A stretch of DNA of 64,000 nucleotides from Psychrobacter sp. AH5. Its GTDB lineage: Bacteria > Pseudomonadota > Gammaproteobacteria > Pseudomonadales > Moraxellaceae. The DNA lies in contig NZ_JAMBMT010000001.1 in the NCBI RefSeq assembly GCF_040371085.1, positions 868,001 through 932,000 of the forward strand, in the 5' to 3' direction. The notes under the pieces are model-generated. The model made no database searches. It had not been told where the DNA came from and saw only the letters and a list, made by a program, of their open reading frames with translations. Positions 48,372 to 57,095 of this stretch are shown here, piece by piece; positions within the stretch are counted from its first letter, which is position 1, and every line of letters begins with the position of its first letter. Both the position numbers and the translations under genes were made by a program.

Positions 48372-49010
48372 TCAAAAAACAATGACCGTTTGCTGCGCTT
48401 TAAGAATAGTCAGCTGGTGCTGAGAAAAAGATCTATCATTCAAGTCAGTAAATGAGCTATCAAATAAGCGATTAGTTAGCATGTCATTTGTAAGCAGTTG
48501 CTGCGTAAGGGCCGGATAAGGCATTCCCAACCCAGCTGCTAGTTTGTTTTGATCAATCTTAATGAAGCTTTCTTTGATTTGCCAAAGTAATTTGACCAGA
48601 TAATCACGTTTAGCCATAGGTAGCAGCTCTAACATAGCAATCTCGCTAGGATGATAATAACGTTTAGCCACTTGCCAAGCTACCTTATTAATCTCAACAT
48701 CGATACCGATAGCTTGCTTATGACTGATAGCGACCGCTACTTTGTTAGCCGAGTGACTAAAGCAGACATAATGACCATGACGGCTAAGTCTATAAGGAAA
48801 CTCCAACTCTTCTAAGGTATCTACGATAGCCAGCTCATCTAGTAGCTTTTGTAATAATAGCCGTACGCCCTGACGCTGATCTTGACGTTTTAGACTTTGA
48901 GCCGTTGGCGTATTTGTTTTTAATATCGGCAAAACTCCTTCTAGAGTCGCCGTAGCGCAGTAGCTACCAGGATCAAGCTGAGTAAACTGAATATTATTAA
49001 GTGATAACAT
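48372..49010 (-). CDS. 4'-phosphopantetheinyl transferase superfamily protein (Sfp/HetI-type)
   Basis: Attaches the phosphopantetheine arm of CoA to a carrier protein. The magnesium/CoA motif IGIDVEI provides D104 and E106, and LLWQIKESFIK provides W143, K146, E147 and K151. RHGHYVCFSHS upstream matches the substrate-binding arginine/histidine region. At 212 residues it is of the Sfp type rather than the short AcpS type. No NRPS or PKS lies in the window, so its carrier-protein partner is unknown; it may be a fatty-acid or siderophore-synthesis protein elsewhere. Confidence 0.9.
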   Translation of the reverse strand: MLSLNNIQFTQLDPGSYCATATLEGVLPILKTNTPTAQSLKRQDQRQGVRLLLQKLLDELAIVDTLEELEFPYRLSRHGHYVCFSHSANKVAVAISHKQAIGIDVEINKVAWQVAKRYYHPSEIAMLELLPMAKRDYLVKLLWQIKESFIKIDQNKLAAGLGMPYPALTQQLLTNDMLTNRLFDSSFTDLNDRSFSQHQLTILKAQQTVIVF

Positions 49011-49069
49011 AAGTGATGATAGTAGTGTTAGTGATGGTTTATAAAGTAGATAAACGCAGTTTTAATTCT

Positions 49070-49102
49070 AAAAAACCCAATGATAATACTATCATTGGGT
49101 TT
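49070..49102 (-). terminator. terminator of the Pal-like gene
   Basis: A perfect 13-bp stem (AAACCCAATGATA with TATCATTGGGTTT, loop of four) followed on the minus strand by six T. A second nine-bp hairpin without T-run (TGCCATAAA with TTTATGGCA) lies closer to the gene at 49146-49166. Confidence 0.9.
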
Positions 49103-49171
49103 ACTTTTTTACAGTAGGCTAGTTACTTTTGGCTTATAAATAATCTGCCATAAACCTTTTATGGCAAACGA

Positions 49172-49198
49172 CGCTATTAGTAAGGCGCTATTAGTAAG
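49172..49198. repeat. 13-bp direct repeat spanning the Pal-like stop codon
   Basis: CGCTATTAGTAAG occurs twice with a 14-bp period; the second unit includes the stop codon of the minus-strand gene. Confidence 0.85.
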
Positions 49199-49727
49199 AC
49201 AGTTCTGCACGGCGATTTTGGGCGTAGGCTTCTTCTGTATTGCCCGCTACCGCAGGACGCTCTTCACCATAGCTGATCACTCGAATGTTATTTGCTGACA
49301 CACCCTGCGCGGCTAGATAATCACGGGCAGCTTGGGCACGGCGCTCACCTAAAGCCATGTTGTATTCACGGCTACCGCGCTCATCAGTGTGGCCAGCGAT
49401 TAGCACTTCAGCCGTTGGATTTGAGCTTAATAGGCTGGCATGCTGATTCAGTACGCTAGCCGACTGCGCAGTAATCTCACTGCTATCAAATGCAAAATAA
49501 ACCACCGCTTGGATATTGTTAGCAGCATTGACTACGCCAACTTGATTATCGACAATAACTGCGCCAGTATAAGCGCCTTGACCACCAGGAATACCTAGTG
49601 GCGCTACTACCACCTCAGAAGTAGTGCGTTTGGTCGCACAACCGGTCGTTAAAGCGACAGCGCTAGAGAGGACAGCTAAAGCAGCAATCTTGGCAAAACG
49701 GCTACTAGAAGAGATATTTTTTGACAT
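49191..49727 (-). CDS. pal: OmpA-family peptidoglycan-associated lipoprotein (Pal-like)
   Basis: Anchors the outer membrane to peptidoglycan. The 178-residue precursor has a lipoprotein signal with lipobox LTTGC and lipidated C30. The C-terminal OmpA-like domain has VYFAFDSSEIT, AGHTDERGSREYNMALGERRA and NNIRVISYGEERP, with the meso-DAP-binding aspartate and arginine. It is unlike most genomes in that tolB is not adjacent. The possibility that it is a second, non-Tol OmpA-like lipoprotein remains open. Confidence 0.87.
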   Translation of the reverse strand: MSKNISSSSRFAKIAALAVLSSAVALTTGCATKRTTSEVVVAPLGIPGGQGAYTGAVIVDNQVGVVNAANNIQAVVYFAFDSSEITAQSASVLNQHASLLSSNPTAEVLIAGHTDERGSREYNMALGERRAQAARDYLAAQGVSANNIRVISYGEERPAVAGNTEEAYAQNRRAELSY

Positions 49728-49984
49728 TTGAAGCTCCTAAAGTGTTGATTAAATTATTATTTTAAATCACTTATAATAAACGTAGGGAATTGAGGTTTAT
49801 CATAAAATCAATGTTACGTTGTGTAAGTAGCATTACTGTTAATAATACCAAGGTTTGGTAGGTATTACAGTACGTGTCTGATAATTTAATTTTAAAACCA
49901 AGCTATTTATAGTATGAACCAGTTATAGGGTTAACCGTTTTTGGCTATAGCCAAAATCGACTTTGATGAAATTAACTTTAATAC

Positions 49985-50656
49985 TTACCAGCGATGTTTG
50001 TCCCAGTTTTCAGGATTGGCCCAGTATTTATTATTTAACCAATTAGGCAAGCGTTTATAATCATAAAGATTAAATTGCCAAAGGGTTAGTCGTGGGTTTG
50101 CTACGGCTGCATCATCAGCCCAAGCTACCGCTGACTCTAAAGGGTATTCGCTCATAATATCAAAGGGCGTAAAACCATAAGCTCTTAGGTTTATATCAGC
50201 GTTAACCGCAATCAGCAAATGAGCGGCATATAGGTCACGATAGCGCATGATAAGAGGAATAAAGGGCTGTAGCTGCTCCTCTTTAAGAGTAGGTAGCCAA
50301 AAGCAGCCTAGCTGGTAGCGTAGCCTAGCGTTTTGTTTGTTAAGCTGAGCTAAGGTGCTGATCTCAATAGGTCTTTTAGTGTCGTTTGTTATAGTGTTTT
50401 CACTGTTAGCTTTGCTAAGGTTTTGGCTATCACTCTTGATATTAATGCCTTGTTGATTAAGTTGCTGATTTAGATTTTCAGCCTGGTAATTATCTGCTAC
50501 CACCCATAAAAGAGGCGAGGAGAGCTTCTCAGCCGTTTGAGTAACCGTATCAGTCTCTTGCTTTTGCCTCTCTGCTAATAGGGAAGTCAGTAAAGCATCG
50601 CTATAAGCTATCAATGCAGGCAGGGTAATAGTAGGGCAACTTGAGTGACTGCTCAT
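49985..50656 (-). CDS. hypothetical protein, possibly DUF6231
   Basis: A 223-residue soluble protein without signal peptide. The N-terminus PTITLPALIAYSDALLTSLLAE is followed by a low-complexity Gln/Asn/Ser stretch at about 65-95. The better conserved-looking C-terminal half has RLRYQLGCFWLPTLKEEQLQ, FIPLIMRYRDLYAAHLLIAV and the aromatic tail NLYDYKRLPNWLNNKYW, WANPENWDKHRW. I associate it tentatively with the Moraxellaceae DUF6231 family, which I recall from memory as lying next to pepN. Divergent from pepN with 193 bases between. Function unknown. Confidence 0.55.
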   Translation of the reverse strand: MSSHSSCPTITLPALIAYSDALLTSLLAERQKQETDTVTQTAEKLSSPLLWVVADNYQAENLNQQLNQQGINIKSDSQNLSKANSENTITNDTKRPIEISTLAQLNKQNARLRYQLGCFWLPTLKEEQLQPFIPLIMRYRDLYAAHLLIAVNADINLRAYGFTPFDIMSEYPLESAVAWADDAAVANPRLTLWQFNLYDYKRLPNWLNNKYWANPENWDKHRW

Positions 50657-50849
50657 AAGGGTTTACCAAAGTGATTAAACAAAAAGATTACTCTTGAAAT
50701 TTGCTCAGCTAAGCCAATGTAGCGTTAAAGCTTACGAGAATCAAACTTAATTTAATAACTGAGCTTAAACCTAAACTAAGCCTTATAATACTCATCAAAA
50801 ATATCTCTCTAAGCTCAACCACTTTTTTAGAACAATAATAGGAATAGCA

Positions 50850-53492
50850 ATGTCCACGACCCAAACCGATGCCAATATTATCAATGCTGACATGCCGGAT
50901 GTGCCAGCTCATACGCCTACTAAAATCCATCTAAAAGACTATAAGCGCCCAAGCTTTGATGTCGAAACGGTTGATTTAGATATTAAGCTGTTTGCAGATT
51001 TTGCGACGGTTGATAGTACCTTGGTGATGACTCGTCAAAGCAGCGGCGATCTTGAGCTATATGGCGAAGATCTTGAGCTGTTATCTATCAAGATGAATGG
51101 CGAGACGCTGACTAGCGATTACTATCAGCAGGCTGGCGGTAAGCTTATTATTAGCAACGCACCAGATGAGGCGACTTTGCAGCTACAAGTCCGTATCCAT
51201 CCGCATAGCAATACCGAGCTTGAAGGTCTATATATTGCTGGCAGTGGCAGCGATACCATGTTTGTCACTCAGTGCGAGCCTGAGGGGTTTCGTAAGATTA
51301 CCTTTTATCCGGATCGCCCTGATGTGCTCGCGGTATTTACTACCCGTTTAGAGGCGGATAAGCGCTATCCAACATTGCTTGCCAATGGTAATTTAGTTGA
51401 GGCAGGCGAGGTGATGGGCGATAGCAGCCGCCATTACGCTATTTGGCACGATCCAACCAACAAGCCAAGCTATCTATTTGCTAGCGTCATTGCTGATCTA
51501 GCAGTACTAAGTGACAGCTACACCACTAGCGAAGGCCGCAAGGTATTGCTTGAGCTCTACGCGAAGCCGGAGGACATCGATAAGTGCCATGTCGGTATGC
51601 AAGCGCTCAAAGACTCTATGCAATGGGACGAGGTCAATTATGGCCGCGCTTATGATCTCGATCGTTACATGATCGTGGCGGTCAGCCAGTTCAATATGGG
51701 CGCAATGGAGAATAAGGGTCTCAATATCTTTAATACCGCCTGCGTGTTATCGAGTCCTGAGACCACTACTGACGCGCGTAGTTTCAGTGTCAAGGCGATC
51801 ATTGCTCACGAGTATTTTCATAACTGGACGGGCAACCGTATTACCTGTCGCGACTGGTTTCAGCTGTGCCTAAAAGAGGGCTTTACGGTCTTTCGCGATC
51901 AGTCCTTTTCTGCCGATCAGCAGTCTAGCGCCGTGCAGCGTATCGATGATGTGGCGACTTTGCGCGCCCATCAGTTCAGCGAGGATGCCGGGCCATTAGC
52001 GCATCCGGTACGTCCTGAGAGCTTCGTTGAGATTAATAACTTTTATACGGCTACGGTTTATGAGAAGGGCGCTGAGATTGTGCGGATGATAGCCAACACT
52101 TTGGGCAAAGAGAACTTCCGCACGGGCACCGATGAGTATTTCCGCCGTTATGATGGGCAAGCGGTCACTGTTGAGGATTTTTTATCCGCGCTAAGTATCA
52201 CTGATCCTAAGATTGAGGGTTTTATCGATTGGTATCGCCAGCCGGGTACGCCGGTAGTATCAGGACATCAAAGCTTTGATAGCGACAGCCAGACTTTGAC
52301 TATCACTTTGCAGCAGCAAACGCGGCAAGTAGCAGGCTTTGCTGCGCCAAAACCTTTGCCCATTCCGGTAGCGACCGCTTTATTTGACAAGGATTCAGGC
52401 GCTATTATTGATGAGCGGATGCTACTGTTAGACCAAGCTGAGCAAACCTTTAGCTTTAATAATATTACTAGCGAGCCTGTGGTCTCTTTGCTGCGTGATT
52501 TTAGTGCGCCGGTACAGTTAAACTACGATTATAAAGATGAGGATTTAGCGTTCTTACTTGCGCATGAGACCAATGGCTTTAATCAGTGGCAAGTGACGCA
52601 GATGCTAGTCAATCGTATCTTGCTGCCAACAGAGAGCGTCAAAAGTCGTCCTGATATTTATTTGCAGACCTTAGCCAAGACTTTGCCAAAGCTGGCCGCG
52701 AGCGATGCTATGTTAGCGGCGCGCCTGCTCGATATTCCCTCCGCACAAGAGCTAGCTGCCGCCACTCATCAAGACTATGATCCCAAAGTCATTAAAGAGC
52801 AGCGCGACGGTTTATATAATCAAGTGGCAGAATCCCTCAAAGATCAGTGGGCGGCGCTCTATCAGCAATTGCCGCTACAGCCGTATACCGATAGCCCAGT
52901 AGCGCTGGGTAAGCGCGCACTACGTAATGTCATCTTAGACATGGCATTAACGGCTAAAGTTGAGGGCGCCGAGCAGTGGGCTGAGCAGCAGTACCATAAT
53001 GCCAGCTGTATGACTGAGCGCTTTGGCGCGCTAAAAGCGATGGTTAATCATAAGCTCGCTAAGGCCGATGAATATTTAGCAGATTTTTATCAGCGCTTTA
53101 GTGATAATGATTTGGTGATAGATTTATGGTTCAGTGTGCAAGCGGCCAGCCCTCATGTGACTACAAAAGATATCAAAGCCCTATTAGTGCATGATAATTT
53201 TGATTGGCATACGCCTAACCGTATCCGCTCAGTGATCAGTGCCTTTACCTCGCAGCCAACGGTGCTATGGACCGAGCAGGGCTTAGATATCTATACTGGC
53301 GTGATCAAGACTTTGGACAGCACCAATCCAGTGCTCGCCGCGCGTCTGCTACAGGTGTTAGCGTGTTGGTATACCTTAGTTGCGCCGACACGGCAAATGG
53401 CGCACGATAAACTCACGAAGCTGCAGCAGCAAGTGAGCTCTAAAAACGTGCTGGAAACTTTAGATAGTGTGTTAAGTGCGGCAGCTAATTAA
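50850..53492 (+). CDS. pepN: aminopeptidase N (M1 family)
   Basis: A zinc aminopeptidase removing N-terminal residues from peptides in the cytoplasm. The 880 residues have the exopeptidase motif GAMEN at 284-288 and the zinc site HEYFHNW at 320-326, with H320, H324 and the distal ligand E343 in LKEGFTVFRD. The length and C-terminal domains match E. coli-type PepN. A weak AGGAA ribosome site precedes the ATG. The phosphate transporter follows on the same strand after 45 bases. Confidence 0.96.
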   Translation: MSTTQTDANIINADMPDVPAHTPTKIHLKDYKRPSFDVETVDLDIKLFADFATVDSTLVMTRQSSGDLELYGEDLELLSIKMNGETLTSDYYQQAGGKLIISNAPDEATLQLQVRIHPHSNTELEGLYIAGSGSDTMFVTQCEPEGFRKITFYPDRPDVLAVFTTRLEADKRYPTLLANGNLVEAGEVMGDSSRHYAIWHDPTNKPSYLFASVIADLAVLSDSYTTSEGRKVLLELYAKPEDIDKCHVGMQALKDSMQWDEVNYGRAYDLDRYMIVAVSQFNMGAMENKGLNIFNTACVLSSPETTTDARSFSVKAIIAHEYFHNWTGNRITCRDWFQLCLKEGFTVFRDQSFSADQQSSAVQRIDDVATLRAHQFSEDAGPLAHPVRPESFVEINNFYTATVYEKGAEIVRMIANTLGKENFRTGTDEYFRRYDGQAVTVEDFLSALSITDPKIEGFIDWYRQPGTPVVSGHQSFDSDSQTLTITLQQQTRQVAGFAAPKPLPIPVATALFDKDSGAIIDERMLLLDQAEQTFSFNNITSEPVVSLLRDFSAPVQLNYDYKDEDLAFLLAHETNGFNQWQVTQMLVNRILLPTESVKSRPDIYLQTLAKTLPKLAASDAMLAARLLDIPSAQELAAATHQDYDPKVIKEQRDGLYNQVAESLKDQWAALYQQLPLQPYTDSPVALGKRALRNVILDMALTAKVEGAEQWAEQQYHNASCMTERFGALKAMVNHKLAKADEYLADFYQRFSDNDLVIDLWFSVQAASPHVTTKDIKALLVHDNFDWHTPNRIRSVISAFTSQPTVLWTEQGLDIYTGVIKTLDSTNPVLAARLLQVLACWYTLVAPTRQMAHDKLTKLQQQVSSKNVLETLDSVLSAAAN

Positions 53493-53537
53493 CTCTTATC
53501 AGATCTTCTTTATCCACCAACGAAGGGTACGTGTGGC

Positions 53538-55106
53538 ATGGATCTAAAAAGTATTGAAAAAATTGAAAAAAAGGCCGGCTTTAGTCGCTCAGAGGCGCTA
53601 CGTATGGCTTGGGTGTTGGTGTTTATTATTGGCGTAATGCTGTACGCGCACTTTAATACTCCGGCTGTGCCTGGCCGGATAATGCTGATAGTCGCGGCGA
53701 TGATTGGCGGCTACATGGCGCTCAATATTGGCGCAAATGATGTCGCTAATAACGTCGGCCCGGCGGTAGGCTCACAAGCTCTGACTATGGTCGGGGCGAT
53801 TGTTATCGCTGGTATCTTTGAAGCGGCTGGCGCGTTAATCGCTGGTGGCGATGTGGTTAGCACCATCAAAAATGGCATCATTGATCCAAGCCTAATTCAA
53901 GACAGTAATGTGTTTATTTGGATTATGATGGCCGCTTTATTAGCGGGAGCCGTATGGCTGAACTTTGCCACGGCAGTAGGGGCGCCGGTGTCAACCACCC
54001 ATTCTGTCGTCGGCGGGGTGATGGGAGCGGGTATCGCGGCGGGTGGCTGGGGTATTGTCAATTGGAGTCAGATGGCAGCGATAGCGTCGAGCTGGGTTAT
54101 CTCTCCGGTTATGGGCGGTATTATAGCCGCCGCTTTTTTGCTACTTATCAAGCACACCATTACTTATAAAGACGACAAAATAGCCGCCGCCAAACGGGTA
54201 GTGCCGCTATTGATATCATTAATGGCATGGTCATTTACCACTTATCTACTTATGAAAGGCCTAAATAAGCTTTGGGAGCTGAGCTTTGCTATGGCCTTAG
54301 GCTTGGGTTTTTTCGTCGCTATTGCTATTTATATTATTATCAAACCTCTAATCGCTAAAGCGGCAGATAACATTGATAATGATAAACATGCTATTAACTC
54401 CCTTTTTACCGTACCGCTAATATTTGCGGCCGCCATGCTCAGCTTTGCCCATGGGGCCAATGACGTTGCCAATGCGGTAGGACCTTTAGCGGCGATTAGT
54501 GATGCTATCACTAGTGGCGGTATCGCGAGTCAGGCCTCTATCCCTTTGTGGGTGATGATGGTAGGAGCATTAGGTATCGTATTGGGCTTAGCGTTATTTG
54601 GCCCCAAGCTGATTCGTACGGTGGGCTCGGAGATTACTGAGCTGAATAAAATGCGCGCTTTTAGTGTGGCTATGGCCGCCTCCATCACCGTTATAATTGC
54701 CTCACAATTAGGCCTGCCAGTAAGCTCTACCCATATCGCTGTCGGCGGTATCTTTGGGGTAGGATTTTTGCGGGAGTACATCAAAAAATCTTATCAGCGT
54801 ATGGTTGATGAGATTATGGAGCATCACGAAGGCGTCGAACAAGAGATAGTAGAGGCTTTTTTGCAAGATTTTCAAGCCGCTTCGGTGGCGGGCAAGCATG
54901 CTATGCTCCAACAACTTAAACAAAATAATACCGCGACGCAGTTTAGTAAAAGGGAAAGAAAGACTCTTAAAAAAGTGTATAAAAATGAGCTAGTAAAACG
55001 CTCAGCGCTACTTAGAATCGCCGCAGCTTGGGTAATCACCGTACCTGCTTCTGCGCTTTTGGCCGCGCTTATTTTTTATACCATCAGAGGAGCGCTGTTA
55101 CCTTAA
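53538..55106 (+). CDS. pitA: PiT-family low-affinity inorganic phosphate transporter
   Basis: A 522-residue inner-membrane symporter. The two-fold family repeat is clear: NIGANDVANNVGPAVGS in the N-terminal half and FAHGANDVANAVGPLAAI in the C-terminal half. Between them lies a cytoplasmic loop, and there are ten to twelve membrane helices. A hydrophilic, charged insertion at about 420-490 (EHHEGVEQEIVEAFLQ, KRERKTLKKVYKNE) precedes the last helix. It imports phosphate with protons or metal-phosphate. It is followed at 61 bases by an unrelated Na/Pi transporter, so the two are probably cotranscribed. Confidence 0.93.
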   Translation: MDLKSIEKIEKKAGFSRSEALRMAWVLVFIIGVMLYAHFNTPAVPGRIMLIVAAMIGGYMALNIGANDVANNVGPAVGSQALTMVGAIVIAGIFEAAGALIAGGDVVSTIKNGIIDPSLIQDSNVFIWIMMAALLAGAVWLNFATAVGAPVSTTHSVVGGVMGAGIAAGGWGIVNWSQMAAIASSWVISPVMGGIIAAAFLLLIKHTITYKDDKIAAAKRVVPLLISLMAWSFTTYLLMKGLNKLWELSFAMALGLGFFVAIAIYIIIKPLIAKAADNIDNDKHAINSLFTVPLIFAAAMLSFAHGANDVANAVGPLAAISDAITSGGIASQASIPLWVMMVGALGIVLGLALFGPKLIRTVGSEITELNKMRAFSVAMAASITVIIASQLGLPVSSTHIAVGGIFGVGFLREYIKKSYQRMVDEIMEHHEGVEQEIVEAFLQDFQAASVAGKHAMLQQLKQNNTATQFSKRERKTLKKVYKNELVKRSALLRIAAAWVITVPASALLAALIFYTIRGALLP

Positions 55107-55166
55107 GTCTCTAACTTTTTCGGTCAAAAAGTATCATCGTGACACCCTAAACGGATCATTAAGCGC

Positions 55167-56903
55167 ATGTATAGAAAGATAATACTGCTAAGCGTCTTTA
55201 TCATTTTGGCTTATGGCTTTTGGGTAAGTCCAAACCTAAAGCAGATTAGTGCTGGGGTGGCGATATTTTTGTTTGGAATGTTAGCGCTAGAGGAAGGCTT
55301 TAGAGCATTTACGGGTGGCTTATTAGAAAAAATTCTAAAAAAAACCACCACTGGCTTATGGAAAAGCATGAGCTTTGGCGTCGTTACCACCACTATAATG
55401 CAGTCGAGCTCCTTAGTTTCGGTAATTGCTATCTCATTTTTGTCGGCCGGTTTAATCAGCTTAGTCTCCGGTATCGGTATTATCTTCGGTGCTAATTTAG
55501 GCACGACAACAGGCGCTTGGTTGGTTGCAGGTTTGGGGCTAAAAGTCGATATCGCCGCTTATGCTATGCCAATGCTGGTGTTTGGGGTTATTTTGATATT
55601 ACAAAAGTCCAAGCACCTAAAAGGTATTGGCTATATATTGGCGGGGCTGGGATTTTTGTTTTTAGGTATTCATTATATGAAAGAGGGCTTCGAGCTCTTT
55701 CGTGAAAATATCGACCTGACCGCTTATGCCATGACGGGTCTCAAAGGCTTACTGCTTTATACTTTGATAGGTATCGTCGCGACAGTGATTATGCAGTCCA
55801 GTCACGCCACCTTAGTGCTGATTATCACCGCGCTTGCCAGTCAGCAAATCACTTATGATAATGCGTTGGCCTTAGCGATTGGCAGTAATATCGGCACCAC
55901 CGTCACTGCTATTATCGGTGCCATCAGCGCTGGCGTTAACGGCAAAAGACTAGCTGCCGCCCACTTGGTGTTTAACGTCATTACAGGACTAGTAGCCATA
56001 GCTCTAATCGCTCAATTGATGGTAACGGTTGATTGGTTATCTAAGCTATTAAACATAGCAGACGATAATTACACCCTTAAACTGGCGGTATTTCATACTT
56101 TATTTAATCTATTAGGCGTCATTTTGATGGTGCCTTTCATCGATAAATTAGCCGCTATTATCACCAAACTACTTCCTGATAAAGTCTTTGCGGTTGCAGA
56201 GCCAGTTTATTTGTTAGATTCCGCTCTGGAGATTCCGGAGCTGGCAGTGGAGGCGGTGTATCAAGAAACACTGAACCTAGCGAATTATTTCTTTGGCGTA
56301 CTGTGTCATGGATTGAGCTTTAAAGTCGCTGATATTCGCTCAAATATTGCAATAAAAGAGATTATAGATTCTTTTGAGAAGCCTATTCCTATTAATTTAG
56401 ATGAAGAATATACCACCAAAATTAAGGGACTCTATGTTGAGATAGTCAATTACACAGGTCAGATCAATAATGAGAATATGACTTCTGCACAAAATAATAG
56501 AATATTTGAGCTACGCTCAGCGGGCAGTAGTATGCTAGCGGCTATCAAAAGCACCAAACATCTGCACAAAAATTTATCTCGATATTTAAATGACCCCAAT
56601 CCTTTTGTGCGAGCCGAATATAACAAGATTCGCTATCGATTGGGCAGCATCCTTAGAAGCCTTATTGAAATACAAGACAATTCGGACAAAATCAGTGAGT
56701 TTATTACAATACTACCAACCATTGAGGCTATGAGAGTCGAGGCGATTCAGGCAGATCAGCAGTTTATCATTGATATCAACTCGATCATTCGCGACAGAAA
56801 GATTAGCGCTGCTATGGCGACATCCTTGATGAACGATAATAGCTATACTAATAATATTGCCAATCAGCTCTTAGAGATTGCCACAATATTGTTCAAAAAA
56901 TGA
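55167..56903 (+). CDS. Na/Pi-cotransporter family protein (NptA/PhoU-domain)
   Basis: A 578-residue protein with two inverted membrane repeats carrying the QSSS-type motifs TTTIMQSSSLVSVIAIS and VIMQSSHATLVLII and the GANLGTTTG / GSNIGTTVTA loops. Then a cytoplasmic helical PhoU-like domain of about 220 residues follows from residue 355. It would move phosphate with sodium. It follows pitA on the same strand. A bidirectional terminator separates it from the convergent DAHP synthase gene. Confidence 0.92.
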   Translation: MYRKIILLSVFIILAYGFWVSPNLKQISAGVAIFLFGMLALEEGFRAFTGGLLEKILKKTTTGLWKSMSFGVVTTTIMQSSSLVSVIAISFLSAGLISLVSGIGIIFGANLGTTTGAWLVAGLGLKVDIAAYAMPMLVFGVILILQKSKHLKGIGYILAGLGFLFLGIHYMKEGFELFRENIDLTAYAMTGLKGLLLYTLIGIVATVIMQSSHATLVLIITALASQQITYDNALALAIGSNIGTTVTAIIGAISAGVNGKRLAAAHLVFNVITGLVAIALIAQLMVTVDWLSKLLNIADDNYTLKLAVFHTLFNLLGVILMVPFIDKLAAIITKLLPDKVFAVAEPVYLLDSALEIPELAVEAVYQETLNLANYFFGVLCHGLSFKVADIRSNIAIKEIIDSFEKPIPINLDEEYTTKIKGLYVEIVNYTGQINNENMTSAQNNRIFELRSAGSSMLAAIKSTKHLHKNLSRYLNDPNPFVRAEYNKIRYRLGSILRSLIEIQDNSDKISEFITILPTIEAMRVEAIQADQQFIIDINSIIRDRKISAAMATSLMNDNSYTNNIANQLLEIATILFKK

Positions 56904-57034
56904 GTTAGCCTTCATTCATGATTATAGAAGCAAGAGGCTAAAGCTGTTAAAGTAGCTATAAAAATAGCCTAAGCAGAATAAAAAAGCTAAATCATTAGTA
57001 CTTTTATAAATAACTTAAATCAGCCTCACTAAAA

Positions 57035-57074
57035 AAGCCCGTTTAGCATAACTAATCGTCTGCTAAATGGGCTT
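57035..57074. terminator. bidirectional terminator, transporter and DAHP synthase
   Basis: AAGCCCGTTTAGCA pairs with TGCTAAATGGGCTT (one mismatch) around a twelve-base loop, with A-run before and T-rich tract after. Confidence 0.85.
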
Positions 57075-57095
57075 ATTTATTTTCATAAAGTCAAA

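Noticed and set aside
54329..54784. Open reading frames antisense to pitA and to many other genes
   Set aside because: They lie entirely opposite strongly supported genes, have no family motifs and no ribosome sites; they are shadows of codon bias.
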